Origin: Ectocarpus siliculosus
Lineage: Eukaryota > Sar > Phaeophyceae > Ectocarpales > Ectocarpaceae
Length of the DNA stretch: 45,234 bases
Assembly: GCA_000310025.1 (NCBI GenBank)
Contig: FN649740.1
Span: 3,191,603 to 3,236,836 of the forward strand
Direction: 5' to 3'
Position numbers and translations under genes: made by a program. The notes under the pieces were generated by a model. It saw nothing but the letters and a program-made list of their open reading frames with translations. It searched no databases and had not been told where the DNA came from. Below are positions 11,448 to 23,600 of this stretch, piece by piece. How positions within the stretch are numbered: the stretch's first letter is position 1; each line of letters begins with the position of its first letter.

Positions 11448-14400
11448 ATGGTGTACACGATAACCCTGACGAACCCGCTCGCCAGCGGCCACGACGGCAG
11501 CTGGGAGTTCGACTTGCTCATGGAATGCGTGGTCGGGACTCTCCCGGCAGATTCCACGCCATCACCGCAGGGCAACGGACCCGTTCCGACCCAGATTGTT
11601 GAGGCTGTAGCAGACAGCAGTGATGGCGATTGTGGTGGTAGCGATCACGACACTGATGGCGGTGTTGGCGGGCCCACTGGGGGAAGCGGTGGCGGGGGAG
11701 GGGCGTCGGGTGTCGAGAGAGATTCCCCGCCGCCACCGCCTTCCATCGACGGCGGCGGCACCAAGGATTTAGTCGTGAGCGATGATGAGGTCGTGAGTGA
11801 CGATGACGTCGTGAGTGACGATGATGTCGTCAGCGACGATGATGTCGTCAGCGACGATGATGTCGTCAGCGACGATGACAACGATTCAGAAGGCTTTATG
11901 AAGAAGCAGGAGGCTCAAAGCGCCCCGCAGCAGCTGGCGCGCCAGCAGCAGCAACCCGAGGCCGACGTGGGCGGCGGTGATGGTACCGTTGGGGAAGCGT
12001 TGGAGAACGAGGGAGCAATGGATGTATCTGAGGACAATTTGGAAGACGGCAACGACAAAAATGTTCGTGATGGTGGTCACCCTCTCGCGGAAAGCACGCA
12101 GCCGGCGGCGGTCGCGACTCGGTCGACTGACGGTGGTGATGGTGTCACTGATAACAGCAAGAGAGCGGTCGAGGGGACAGAGAAGTGGAAGGGGGATGGA
12201 GGCACACCGGTTCCCTCGTCCCAGCAAATAGACAGTTCTGGATCCCATTCTGCATCGAAAGACACCCAGGAAGCAGCAGCAACGGCAACAGCAACAGCTA
12301 ACAAGCGGGCTGAAGCAGAGAAGCAGCAGCAGCAGCAGGTGCCGTCGCCGTCCTTGCTGCCCAGCAAAGAAGAAGACTCTAGCGAAGACGAGACGATCGA
12401 GATGGCCGTCTCTAATCGCGAGGTGCAGCCGCCCGTGCCTGCCGTCATGCCAACACCGGAGCTGGACCTTGCTCTCAACGGAGGAGAGCGCCCGTTGGCG
12501 GCGACGTCTGCGCCGAGATCCCCGACTGCTGTGTCCGTTCGATCTTCGATCGGCAGTATCATATCGCTGGATTCGACCGGGAACGATAGTGACAATGTGG
12601 TCGGTGGTTCGGGGGAGGACTCGTGGAGCAGCAGCGACGGGGAGACGGAGGACGATGACAGCGACGATTACGAGCCGGACATTCTCCCGCCGCCGTGCCA
12701 CATGTTGCACCGCCACCGCAAGACATACAAGAATGCGCTCTGCGAAGATTGCTACATGGAACACGTGCGTATTTTGTCTATGTTCGGCGTATCTTGGCTG
12801 CATGCCTCCATGTCTCCATACCGCGCCTATGCTTTGTTTTTAAATTTTGCGCGATCGGCATCACGTTTTTCTAACGTATGGAAGCGTTTTCAGCGACGGT
12901 GCACGTCCAATGTTGTTCGCGCACGGGGTACTTGGACGCATAATTGATTCCCCGCGGGGCCCCTTTGCTTATTTTGAGAATTAGGCTACGTTTGTTCCAG
13001 TTTTCGATGCAGCATTTCGTTTTTGCTCGATATGATATGCAACACTATGGTATGATATGTCAAACTACTTGCATTTTCGAAACACGGTCATCCATGCCGT
13101 AGGCGTATGGGGCTGGGTGGCAACTGCGGGACAATTTGACACCCGTGAGCGTGATGCGTGCAAGAATTAGATCAGGACCAAGAGAGCTACATGCGGTTTA
13201 TACCTATTGAGGTATCCAGGCTCTGTCTTAGTTTGCAAGCTACCCTCTGTGTAAGCTGAGCACAAGTGTTTCTCATTTATCGTGCCCCGCGCTAACTATC
13301 AAATGTGCGACCCTCACAGGCCGAAGCCCTGCGAAAGGCGAAGCTAGACGTATCGGATATGGACTCTGACGCTGCAGGACGTAGTGAAAACGCCACTCGT
13401 CGACGCCGTCGAAAGAGGGAGAAGGCGCACGGCAGCAGCAGCACAGGTGTCGGCGGAAAACGATCGAGGAAAACGCGTGGTTCGAGCAACGAGAGCACCG
13501 GTAGCTCCAGCGACGACCGCAAGAAGAGACGCAGAGTGGCAGGGGAGGTGAAGTCCGCTCTCCCTGGCTCCGCTCCCTCGCCAGGGCGGCGGCTCGTGAA
13601 ACCTCACCAGAAGAAGGCCAAGAAGCTCGTGACCGGCGGAGACGACAGGAAGTCAGCCGCCACTAGATTGTTGGAGGACACGTCCTCTGGCGAAAGCGAC
13701 GGTATCGGTGATGACGAGAGGGACGTTGTGGTGCAAAGCAACAAGGGCAAGAACAAGAGACTGGCTGAGAGCGTTCAAGACAACCAGAGGGCAACCCCCC
13801 CCCCCGGAAAACAAAAGCAAGCCAGCAAAGGCGGAGGTAGCGGAGGGGGTGGGGATTTGCTGGGCGCGCTTATTGAGAACCCTGCTCAAACGCGGAGGAA
13901 AACGAGTTCTTCCGCGACACCATCGGCGGTCGCTCGGCAACCCAAGAGCCGCCCGCATCTCGTCAAGCAGCGTTCGGCAGATGCCGTGCGCATTGGCGGA
14001 TCGGTCACTGGCTCTGACGGAGGCTCCGACCCTCAACTAGCGCGAGCGGTGTCGCTTGACACTGCCACCTCCTTGTCTTTGACACAGTACAAGACGGGTG
14101 GGGCTCGAAGAACAGATGCACCTGAAGGTATCCCGGCATCATCGTCGTCGTACAAAATTCCGATGAAGGCTTCGAATGGCGTCAAGGCAGCAGGAGGAGC
14201 GCCTAAGGACGTGTTGAGTAAGAAGCGTGACCAAGACGTCCGGCAGCGCTCGAAGACCCCGGTTCGTGAACACAGCAGCGGCACCATCAGCAATAGTAAC
14301 AACACCAGCAGTGCAGCGAAGGAGGCACCCGCGCCCGTACCGGCAGTGTCGAGTAGGATGAAGGCGCAGTATGACAAGGTGCCCAACTTGGAAGGAGTCC

Positions 14401-16797
14401 GCCGCAAGAAATCCAATGGAAAATTCTTCGTATGGGTTGGTGACCAGCCGCTCGACGGGATAGAATACCCAAGGTGAGACAAATCGCCACTGATCACGAG
14501 GTTCTAGCCGTTTGTCCCGACGCGTTGTTGTCAACCACGTGTGTGTTCTCACGAATTTGTTGTGCCGGAACGATGGTTGGCGGCAGTCTTGAGGGCGGCA
14601 GCCTGGTGGGATATTGGGCCTCCTCACCCAGTTTCCCAGGTTTCGCCCGAGCGTTGTAAAGCGTGATAACCCACTGTTTTGTGTGCACCGATGTGGTTAT
14701 TGTACACCAATCGAAATGGTGCAGTCGAGCCGAGAGAAACTGAAGCGACGGGAAACGGTTCAGACCACGGAAGGCAATCACTACCCTCGGCCGCAGCAAC
14801 AGGCGGATCATTTTTATGCCCAACGTTGCAATCAAAGATCGATGAACGATCCATCGGGGTCCGGACAGGCTCTTGAGTGTTTTTGGATGCTGGCGGACCC
14901 CGGACGGACATACTACGGATTTGCTTCAGGATGAGAGCATGTGCCATGTTGTTCACTCTTTTTCGTCGTGGCCGCATGTCCCTCTCTCGCCGTTTGTGTA
15001 ACTTGTGTGTGATATCTGCTCTTGAAACAGCGCCGAGGAATGTGCCAAAGCGTACCACCGGCTGCACCCTCCAAGCTCTTCTCGGGGACCCCAAAAAACG
15101 TGAGTGTTTGACGGTTACCGCGAGATACATTTTGCAGTTTTGACCGCACATCGAGACAGCCATGAATGGTTTGTCGCCTTCGATACGACTTCGCAATGCG
15201 TTTAGTGCCTGTGCCCTCGAAGAAGAAGTTTGTAGTGTCACACGACCAGGTCTCCGTTCACCTTCAACACGCGTTACCCGTAAAGCTTCGCGTCAGTTCA
15301 GGTCACTCCTGCTGCATGAAGTTGTGCCGATTGTCTTGACCCTGGTATCCATCGTGCATGCCCCTCCCAAACCAATTCATTCGTGGCAGGCCTAAGCTGA
15401 ATACTAGCGGCGGAAAGGCTCCAACACACGTCGAGAGCCAAGGCCTTACGCCTCTCTGTCCTGAGCGAGGGTCGCGTATCGCAAAGGGGACATTGAAGTC
15501 TGGGTACAACAAGCTTCCATTTTTTGCGCCGAAAGAGGCACGTGATCGGGCGTCAGGAAAGAAGCCTCCTGCGGCAGAGCGAGAACAGAAGGCCAAGGAA
15601 GCAGCAGTGGCTAGACGACGGGCTCCCAGCACGCCGGCACCTCGGAAACATCAACATGGGGCGGCAGCAGCGTTGGCGTTGATCGGCACGCCAAACTCTG
15701 GGCCTCCGGGCAGGCCCAATGCGAAGCGCGAGCCTCTTCCGCTCGTTGCTGGCTTTGACAAACCGCGGAACTCCAAGATTCGCTGGTCGTCGCCGATAAA
15801 GAACGACGAGGATCTGAACGGTAGGCGCAAGCTCCCGCCTGCATCAGCACTTCCGGGCCGGTCGGGGTTACGAGGAGGACGTGCAGGAAGGCCGGTGCCC
15901 GACACGCGACAAGGCTGCGCACAGACCGGTCTTTCCGGTGAGTTTTCGTCGAGCGAGGAGGACCCGGAGGATCAGGAGACAGGAGAGGTTGCAACTGAGG
16001 GATCCGAACTGGCGCGGTTGTCTGCCGCCGAAGCAGCAGCGCCGGTGAATGGGTACCCTCTCGAACGCACGCCGGACTCCGGTGCCAGTCCCGAGAACAA
16101 TGAGCTCGGGAAGATTCGCGTCCCGCCACAAGGGGCCGTGGTGCCGACGGCGACAGTAGTCTCGACTGCGTCGGTTTCAGCAGGACCTCCTAGCCTGCCC
16201 GATGGTGGACGCGATCGTGGGCCAGGTGAAACTTCAAAAGCGGCATCTGGCCGTTGCGCATCAGGAAGCAGCGATCCTGAAGAACCTGACGCTGCAGACA
16301 CAGCAACGCCCTCTTGCGATGATCGTGTTCGGGAACGTCAACGCAACACGGCGGCTGACAATGCACAGGGAGGAAATCCTAGTTTGCAGTCCGCGGAGTG
16401 TGTTGAGGAGAACCTGGACGAGGAACAAGGGAGGGAGCTGATGATGAGTATGATGGCGGGCGGCCCTGGGGAGCGAGGGCAGACGCCGACGACGAACATG
16501 GTGGCCGACGGCCCCGTCTCGGAAGAGGATGAGGCGGATCTTGGAGGCGAAGAAGAGCAAGGGAGGGAGCTGATGATGAGAATGTTTTCCGGCGGCGACC
16601 CTGCGGCGGTATCTCCCCCCCCGACGGAAGTAGAGGATTCGGTTCCCCCTTCGCCCCAGACCCCTCAATCTGACCACGATGGCCACATTAGTAGCAGCAG
16701 TGGTGAAAATGAGGGTGATGAAGCGATGTCTTTCGCAGAGGAACTTCCACCTCCCGTCACTACGGTCGCTTGGAGGACCCCGAAAAAGACTGTAGTG

Positions 16798-16831
<34 letters not shown>

Positions 16832-18297
16832 GCCGTACCGGCAACAGCCCATCTTGTGATTCAGACCACCTCACCGCCAGCGTCGCCACAACAGCGCACA
16901 AGCCTAAGTTGTCATTGAGGAGCTTTACCAGGTTTTCAGACAGTGGTGCTGCCCCCGCTGCGCCTGAAGCTGCAGTCACGGCGCCGTTTCCTATTTCGTA
17001 CGAACGACCGCCACAACTTCCGATCGACCACGATACACATGGTCAACTCTTGGCGGACGCTCCCACTGTGCCCTTGCCGCCGAACCCTCCACGTGCTTCT
17101 AATAGCACAGTCCGGCAAGTCGTTTGGCGAAATCCTCGGCAGACGGCAGCGGTTTCATCGAGTTATCCGGAGGCACAGCAGGACAACGAAGTACCGCATT
17201 CAGCTTGCCAGCCCGATCTTCCTCCGGAGGTTGCTGTACGGCCAGGAGCAGACGCCATGCACCCCCCAGCGGTTCCGGCCGTATCGTTGGAGACGCCGCC
17301 AATTTCGTGGCGAACTCCAGGCCGTTCGGGCGGTGTTGCAAGCCGTTTGGACAATGTCTCATCTTGTTCCGTGCCTCAGGAGGCACGACGGCACGAGAAG
17401 TTGCGGGCCGCATCGTCCTCTCCCCTTTTGTCTTCATCGTCACGTGTCGACGTGGAATCCAATCGTAGCGTCGAGCAGGCCGAGCCACTGGACCGAGGAA
17501 TCCGTGTCCTGCCACCTTTTGGCTGGTGCCGGCAGCCCAACGAGAGGCACAGCATCCCTCCGAACCAACTCGAATCCCTGCCAAGCAATGCCGTGCGTCC
17601 GACGGCCACGAGCGAGGCGGTGGCGATGCGACAGCGTCGGGAGGAGGATCACCGACCGAATGGGCGCCGGCCGTCGGTGAGCGGGGAGCACGCCAGACGC
17701 GCCGATGAGGGTCTGTCGAGAAGCATGAGCTCTAGGTCAACCCCCCGGGAGAGAAGCAGCAGCAGCAGCAGCAGAAGTAGCAACTCCAGGCAACGGAGAC
17801 CTGATTACACCGCCAGAGAGGAATATCGTAGTCACCGTGAAGGTCGCAGCCGATGGGACGAGCGCGATGGGTACGACCACGGAAATCAGGGTTCTTCGCG
17901 TTTGAGCAGCAGCCAGTATACGGGCGTGGGCGGACGCATGGTGGGGTACCACGGCGGCGATAGCGGTGGCCTCCGTGACGACGTTAGTCGTCATGCCAGG
18001 GGTGGAAGATATATGGGCGGTGGTGTTGGCGGCGGCGGCGGCGGCCGTGGCGGCGGCGGCCGTGGCTACGGCCACAACAGGGACGGCCCCAGCAGGGACC
18101 CGTTCGGCAGGGACGATAGGAATGAGGGAAGAGGCGATGGCCCTGGCTTCAGCACCTACCGGGGGAGCAACTGGGGTGGTGACGGTGGTTGTGGTCGGGG
18201 ACGTGGTCGTGATCATGGCTCGGTAGACTGGCGACATGGGCGCGACCATCACAGATCAGAGGGCCGTTATGGGCGCTCGAGGTCACCTCAACGGTGA
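11448..18297 (+). CDS. Large disordered nuclear protein with AP2/ERF-like segment and RS/RGG tail
   Basis: Four exons with matching phases: 11448-12764, 13320-14473, 15031-15099 and 15390-18297 (1815 residues). The start ATG has a good context (CACCATGG). Order: a short conserved-looking N-terminus; an acidic Ser/Asp region with six VVSDD(D/E) hexapeptides (about 109-144); a Cys/His cluster with C417, H418, H421, H423, C432, C435 and H439 (possible zinc site, broken by intron 1); basic clusters such as RRRRRKREK and KKRRR that would serve as nuclear localisation signals; and an AP2/ERF-like stretch at about 795-842 (EGVRRKKSNGKFFVWVG ... YPSAEECAKAYHRL) assembled across intron 2. A Pro/Ser-rich middle follows, with two RELMM(S/R)M motifs and three WR(T/N)P motifs (W1308, W1426, W1487). 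The C-terminus is RS-rich from about 1620 and Gly/Arg-rich from about 1720. I do not recognise an orthologue. An RNA- or DNA-associated nuclear role is inferred from composition. The stop codon overlaps a strong donor (CGGTGAGT), so a further 3' exon is possible. Confidence 0.75.
11772..11879 (+). repeat. Coding 18-bp tandem repeat, six units
   Basis: Six in-frame 18-bp units based on GTCGT(G/C)AG(T/C)GACGATGA, encoding VVSDD(D/E) six times. The later units are nearly identical at DNA level (GTCGTCAGCGACGATGAT), which suggests recent slippage. Each unit contains an S-D-D-(D/E) site of the casein kinase 2 type. Inside exon 1 of the 11448-18297 gene. Confidence 0.9.
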
Positions 18298-20602
18298 GTA
18301 TCGGGACGTGGATCCGGTGCTATGTTCCGATGGAAGCTTCGGTTCGACATAGGTTGGATTGTTCCTGTTCACTATCGGAGATACCGAAGACATCTCCTGT
18401 AGTTCGTTTTGGGTTGTCGTTTCGATATCCCCTGCTTTATCGTGCGTGCGTCTAATCCGTTGCGCCTCGCTCCGTGTTTTTGTTGTTTCCTGCATTTGTT
18501 TGCACAGGGATAGATGGACCTGACAGGTTCAGAACCCAATTTGTTCGGCTGCGCACCTGCGTTAGGTTGCTTGGTTATTTTTTTCAACTGCGCCCAACAC
18601 TACCATCCCTGGTGTTGGGGCTGCGGAACGGTGCTCAGTCATCGCACTTGCCCACGAGGAGGAAATCGAGACGACCTCTTTTAATTTCTTATTTGGTACT
18701 TTGTTCTGGTGGCTGCCAACTGAGTGCCATTTATGGTGCGGATGCGCTTTGGCATATAGATGACATGATTGGTTCGTCCCTGACGTTAGAAACGGTGGGG
18801 TACGCGGTCCTCTTCACTCACCCACACATTATTGCGTCTCATCTGATATAGCGAAAAGGGGTGGTACACTGCTGCGTTTATCTTGAGCATGAAGGAGCAG
18901 CAGCTTTTTGTGCGGCGCGCAGGGAGGACTCGGTGGCAGTGTGTTTGCTGCTGTCGTTGTATTGGATGTCGATTTCTGGTAGCAAGAATGGATGTAGACA
19001 AGTCTTCGTAGCGGTCCTGGCCAACCTTCTCAATTTTCCGAATACAAGTGATGGCGTGTAGAGGTTTTGCGTGGGTTTTCGTTTTTTGTGCTTGTTGCGT
19101 TCCTTGTTGCTTTTCCTGCTATAATAGCCTACTATTATACTGTGGTACGTACTGTTGTTTGTTTAGAAATGAATGTTGGTTTTGAGATTTTCTTGTGGGA
19201 TCGGTTGCTCCGACCGAATACAATAATAACGTTCGTTCGAATGTGGGTGTTTCTCGAACGGGTAGTCTCTCTGTGTGTGTACTTACTTTTCTTAATAACG
19301 TTCGTTGCATACACTAAGAATGATGACGGGGTGTCTTCGATTATTCATGTAGGATCGATCATCATGTTCCATCAGGAATGAATGCAGTGTTGGTCGGTTC
19401 AGATGACTGTGATGCACATATATATGCATAGTCTACACTTGCAGGTCCACCCCTTGTGCTTCATGATCTGCACGTGGTAGTTTTAGGATCACGAGGTACT
19501 ACGTCCAGTCCTCCTGGTGTGTAAGTGTGGAGAACATCTCGAATAGGCTGGAAAAAGCTTGAAAGAAAAAGGTTCAACTACGAGGAGGTATACTACTCAA
19601 TCAAGGGGAACGTGCTCAATCAAGTTCTTGGTGCGAAACTTTCGTGACGCCCGCAGGCGGTTGGACTTGCAGGGTTGGCTTGTAACCTGGACACCTGGAC
19701 CCTTTTTTGTGTGCATCGAAGATGCAATGACAAACAAACAAACGTACACACACACCTCGAGCACTTTTTAAAATATAGGCCTATTAGACTATAATACGTG
19801 TGTAGTATGAAACCGAACAAATAAACCTTCTACTCGAGTTGGCTCGAGGCTAAGAAGCTTGGAAGTATGCTCTGGATACTGCTGTGTCAATGTACAACAA
19901 GCTCTTTCGTGTGACGCGTTCAGCAACAGACCCAGAACGTTCGAAGGTCGCAATTGGTCTCGCCGTTTTGGCATCGCATCTCGGTTGCTTGTGTGTTTCA
20001 TTCTCATATATATGCTTTCGACCTTGCCCGTGGGGGGGCTATTGTGCGCCCGGCCGGACTGCTTCGTTCACTTTGGGAATGGCTACTCCTATATATATGT
20101 TATTCTATAGAACGGCAGCAGCAGTAACAGCTACTCTAGAGCAAGTTGTCCTCACTTATTTTTTTGCGCGACCTTGGGGTTGCCGAAGCAGCTGCTCTAT
20201 CTTCTTCTTTTGCTGCGATGCGCTCACTCGGTACAGTATATTATATTATTTATCGACACACACACGCATTATTATTGCGCCACGGACAATTACACCACGA
20301 CACTGAGTCTACTGCTGCATGCGCACCTTTTTTTATCGACAATGTAATCCACATTTCAGTTCGGATTCCGGTCGACGTCGCTGAACGTTCATTGCAAGGA
20401 CTTCAACGCACCTCCTTTTAGAGGCAGTCTTGAGCGGGAAACGCTCTCTAGGTACCACCGTACAAACACCATTGTAGCTTGCCAATTAAGTACGCCTCAC
20501 TACATAAAGGCGGGGATGATATAACTCCAACCCCTCCCCCCATCCATGTTTTTTTTTTGTTCAAGGGGAAGCAAGTGCGCGTTGCCTCCAACGCACAGAC
20601 GA
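18298..20602. other. Intergenic region / probable 3' UTR and next promoter
   Basis: About 2.3 kb between two plus-strand genes. No convincing coding exon. AT-richer than the flanking exons. Contains a short direct repeat AATAACGTTCGTT at about 19227 and 19294, and T-rich stretches. The 3' UTR of the upstream gene and the promoter of the ALYREF gene presumably lie here; no polyadenylation signal was assigned with confidence. Confidence 0.4.
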
Positions 20603-23600
20603 ATGACCGAGCTGCTGCTGAACATGTCGCTGGATCAGATCGGCAGCCGTGGCGGGGGTGGTGGTGGCTTCAGAGGAGGGGCGCGCGTGAGGGAGGGCGG
20701 AGGGATGAGGAGCGAGGTCGTTTCTCGGCCGCAGTCCCAGGTCTCGCGGCCGCAGTCTTCTGTGGCCGGCAATTTCGCTGCCCGCGCTCTTTCTTCTGGT
20801 TCAGGCCCGATGCGTCGGCAGGGGATTTCCCGTGTCGCGAGAGAGACGGCGGCGCCTTACCAACGACCCACGCGCCCTGCGGACGGCGTGCATTCTCGCC
20901 TTGGTGAGCGGGCTTTGACCGCGCTTGATCTTGTTGGTGCACACAGCCAGGGATTTGTGCCAAATCGGAGATATAGCTAGCAAGCAGGTTTGGCACGAAA
21001 AGGATCGGGGGGTCGACGGGTTGGTGTCAGGGGTAGCTGCTGCTGTTTCGGCCCCGTTGATACTGTTTTTTGTTGCTCTGTGCGGGTGTGTGCGAAGAGT
21101 GGCACGCCATGCCTTCACATCTTGTCCGGCAGCCGCTTTGTTGCTTCGTTGCCTTTTTTTTTTTTCTCCCGCCAACCCCCTCCCAGCTGCGGCTGACCCG
21201 CACGCGGACCAAAGAAAAGCACACGGTTCTCTCAAAAGCTAGCTGGCATAGCGTAGGGCGGATACTTACGTAGCCTCCATCTTTGTGGTCCTAGGGTACC
21301 ACGCTCTCTACTCACCCTGTGCTAGCTGATTTGGGTCATTCTAAGAGGGTGGGTCCAAAACACGGTTTAGCGGCAGTTCCTGTCTCTAATTTTTCGATAT
21401 TTTCAGAGGTACAGTAGGGGGCCCGCTATAGTGCCGGTTGAATACTGCCGGTGCCCGCTATAGTGCCGCTTTTCCCTCTGGACACTACCCGGCACTATAG
21501 CGGGCCCCCTACTGTACCTCTTGACGGATTTTCATCAGAGGTGTAGGGATACTCGGCTACACTGCTGTTTTCATCGATTTTGGGGAACGCATGTTATGTC
21601 CTTGCGTTCAGAGTGCTTCGCATCGAGTATTTGGCGACTCTTGCCGGCCGACCATGAACCGTCTTAGACGAGATGAGAATTTCTAGCCATGACTCACCCG
21701 ATTGCTTCTCTACAGCAGTCCCTCTGTTGAGCCGGTACTCTTGTATTTGCCCAGAAAATTCGCCGGCGCTAAACCGGAAACCGCACTATTCTTCATTAAA
21801 TAGTAGAAACGACCTTTGGTTGTAGTTCAGTTTTTTCCCGCCGAACCACCGGCACTAAACAGGGACCAGTACCAGTATCACATGGCTGATGGCCAGGCAA
21901 TTTTGGTAACTGCCTTGTACGAGGACAGCAGTAGTTTATCGAAGGTTTTGCCTCACGAGCTTGCGAAAGAACCCCTTGGAAGCAAAACAGTACAAAGATA
22001 ACTCTCTCAGTTGCGACGGCACAGCATTTTCAAGTTGGGCCAAAATCAAGGCAGTTTATAAATTGTTTATAGAGAAGAGTGCGTTGGCAGTTTAGGGGCC
22101 AGGTAGTGCGTGAAGGTCGGATAGAGCCCACATCAGCAAATATCTACTGTTGTGGTGCTGGTGAACTCTCGTCTTCTCAAGAAGGGTTAGCATTCGCACG
22201 TTGTCGTCTACTGCTGTGCATGCCTCCGAAGGATTGTTAACCTACAGCGGCATCGTATGCGTAGAGGTTCCCAGTTTTCTGGCCGTTCTTGAGGTCAAGA
22301 GGAAACACCGTTTTTTTTGTCTTACATCGGGCACTCGGTACTTACCAGAATATGAGACCACTTATAGAAGGGAGCTATTTGCATGTACCTATCCAGGGTT
22401 TCAGATGTCAAGTCACCAAGCCACTGCCCTGATACGCTAAACTGTCGTGTACCCAAGATGACAGCCATGAGCGTCGGCGATCACTTGAGCAGCCAGGGCA
22501 ATGTTGAATACGAAACTCTGGAGCTACCAAAGGGAGGCGGTGTGGTTGGTCGGCCATTCGAGAGGGCATTTGGCGTGCTTGAACTCAACTACAGTTAATA
22601 CTGTTGGCCGTGCCGGGCTTCGATGGTAGTTTGTTGCGGCAGGGGGGGGTGGGTATTATTGCTACACCATCATCACCCGACCCACTACAACTTGCATGTG
22701 TTCCAGACGGCCATTATTTCGGGTTGGCAAATGTCGTGGGGTAGGTGCCTGCCTTCTCTCTTCCGCCGTTTGGCACAATCTGTTCGTCTCTCTTCTCGGC
22801 CGTACATGCCACCCATCGACAGCAATAATAGTAACAACAACGGGAACAGCAAAAGTAACGGCGTCACCATTGAGTGACCCGGCCCTCTGCTGCTGGTCTT
22901 TCCTCTCCCCCACTCAGGCGACCCGGTGGTGGCTGGCACCCGCGTCCACGTAGGCGGGCTGAACTTCGACGTCATGGACGAAGACATCAAGGAGCTTTTT
23001 GCCGGCGTTGGAGACCTGCTGCACTGCAAGGTTCGATACGTGCTTGTTTTCATGGGGCTGTTGGCTCTTGTGTGTTTTCTTGCTTGTCTGATTCTCTGAG
23101 GCCGTTGTCGTCTCGCGTGGTTTTGTTGGTCGTTTTTGTGGTGGTAATTGTGTTGTTGGTGATGTTGCTGACTCCTCCTTCTGCCCGCAGCACGTACGCG
23201 AAAGAAATGGGAAATGTTGTCAGACAAGGTTGTTGTACACACCGCCGTAGAGCGCGATTTCTATTTGGATGTTAATCCTTTGCTGTTCCACCCGATCCGC
23301 AAAATTGGCATTGCCAAGACGAGGCAATACGATAGATACAGCACCCAGAATCCCATGATATGTAGGAATGGCGCTTGTCTCGAGAGAACCATGTGTAGTC
23401 TCCACCAACGTCCGATCACTTTGTCTTTGAGGTTCACAGGTACTAGTTAATACAGTAGAGCCTACCTGACGAAATCACACCGCGCAACGTACCCAAACGA
23501 AGTCTCTACGATGACCTACCAGCCAAGCGACATTTTAGGTGCACGGTACAGGGGTTCTTGCACAAATGGCGGCGTGGCACAGGCGATTCTCGACGAACTT

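Noticed and set aside
11886-12803. 305-codon minus-strand frame opposite exon 1 of the large nuclear protein
   Set aside because: Shadow of the GC-rich, biased plus-strand exon; Arg/Leu/Val-rich, no splice partners or domain.
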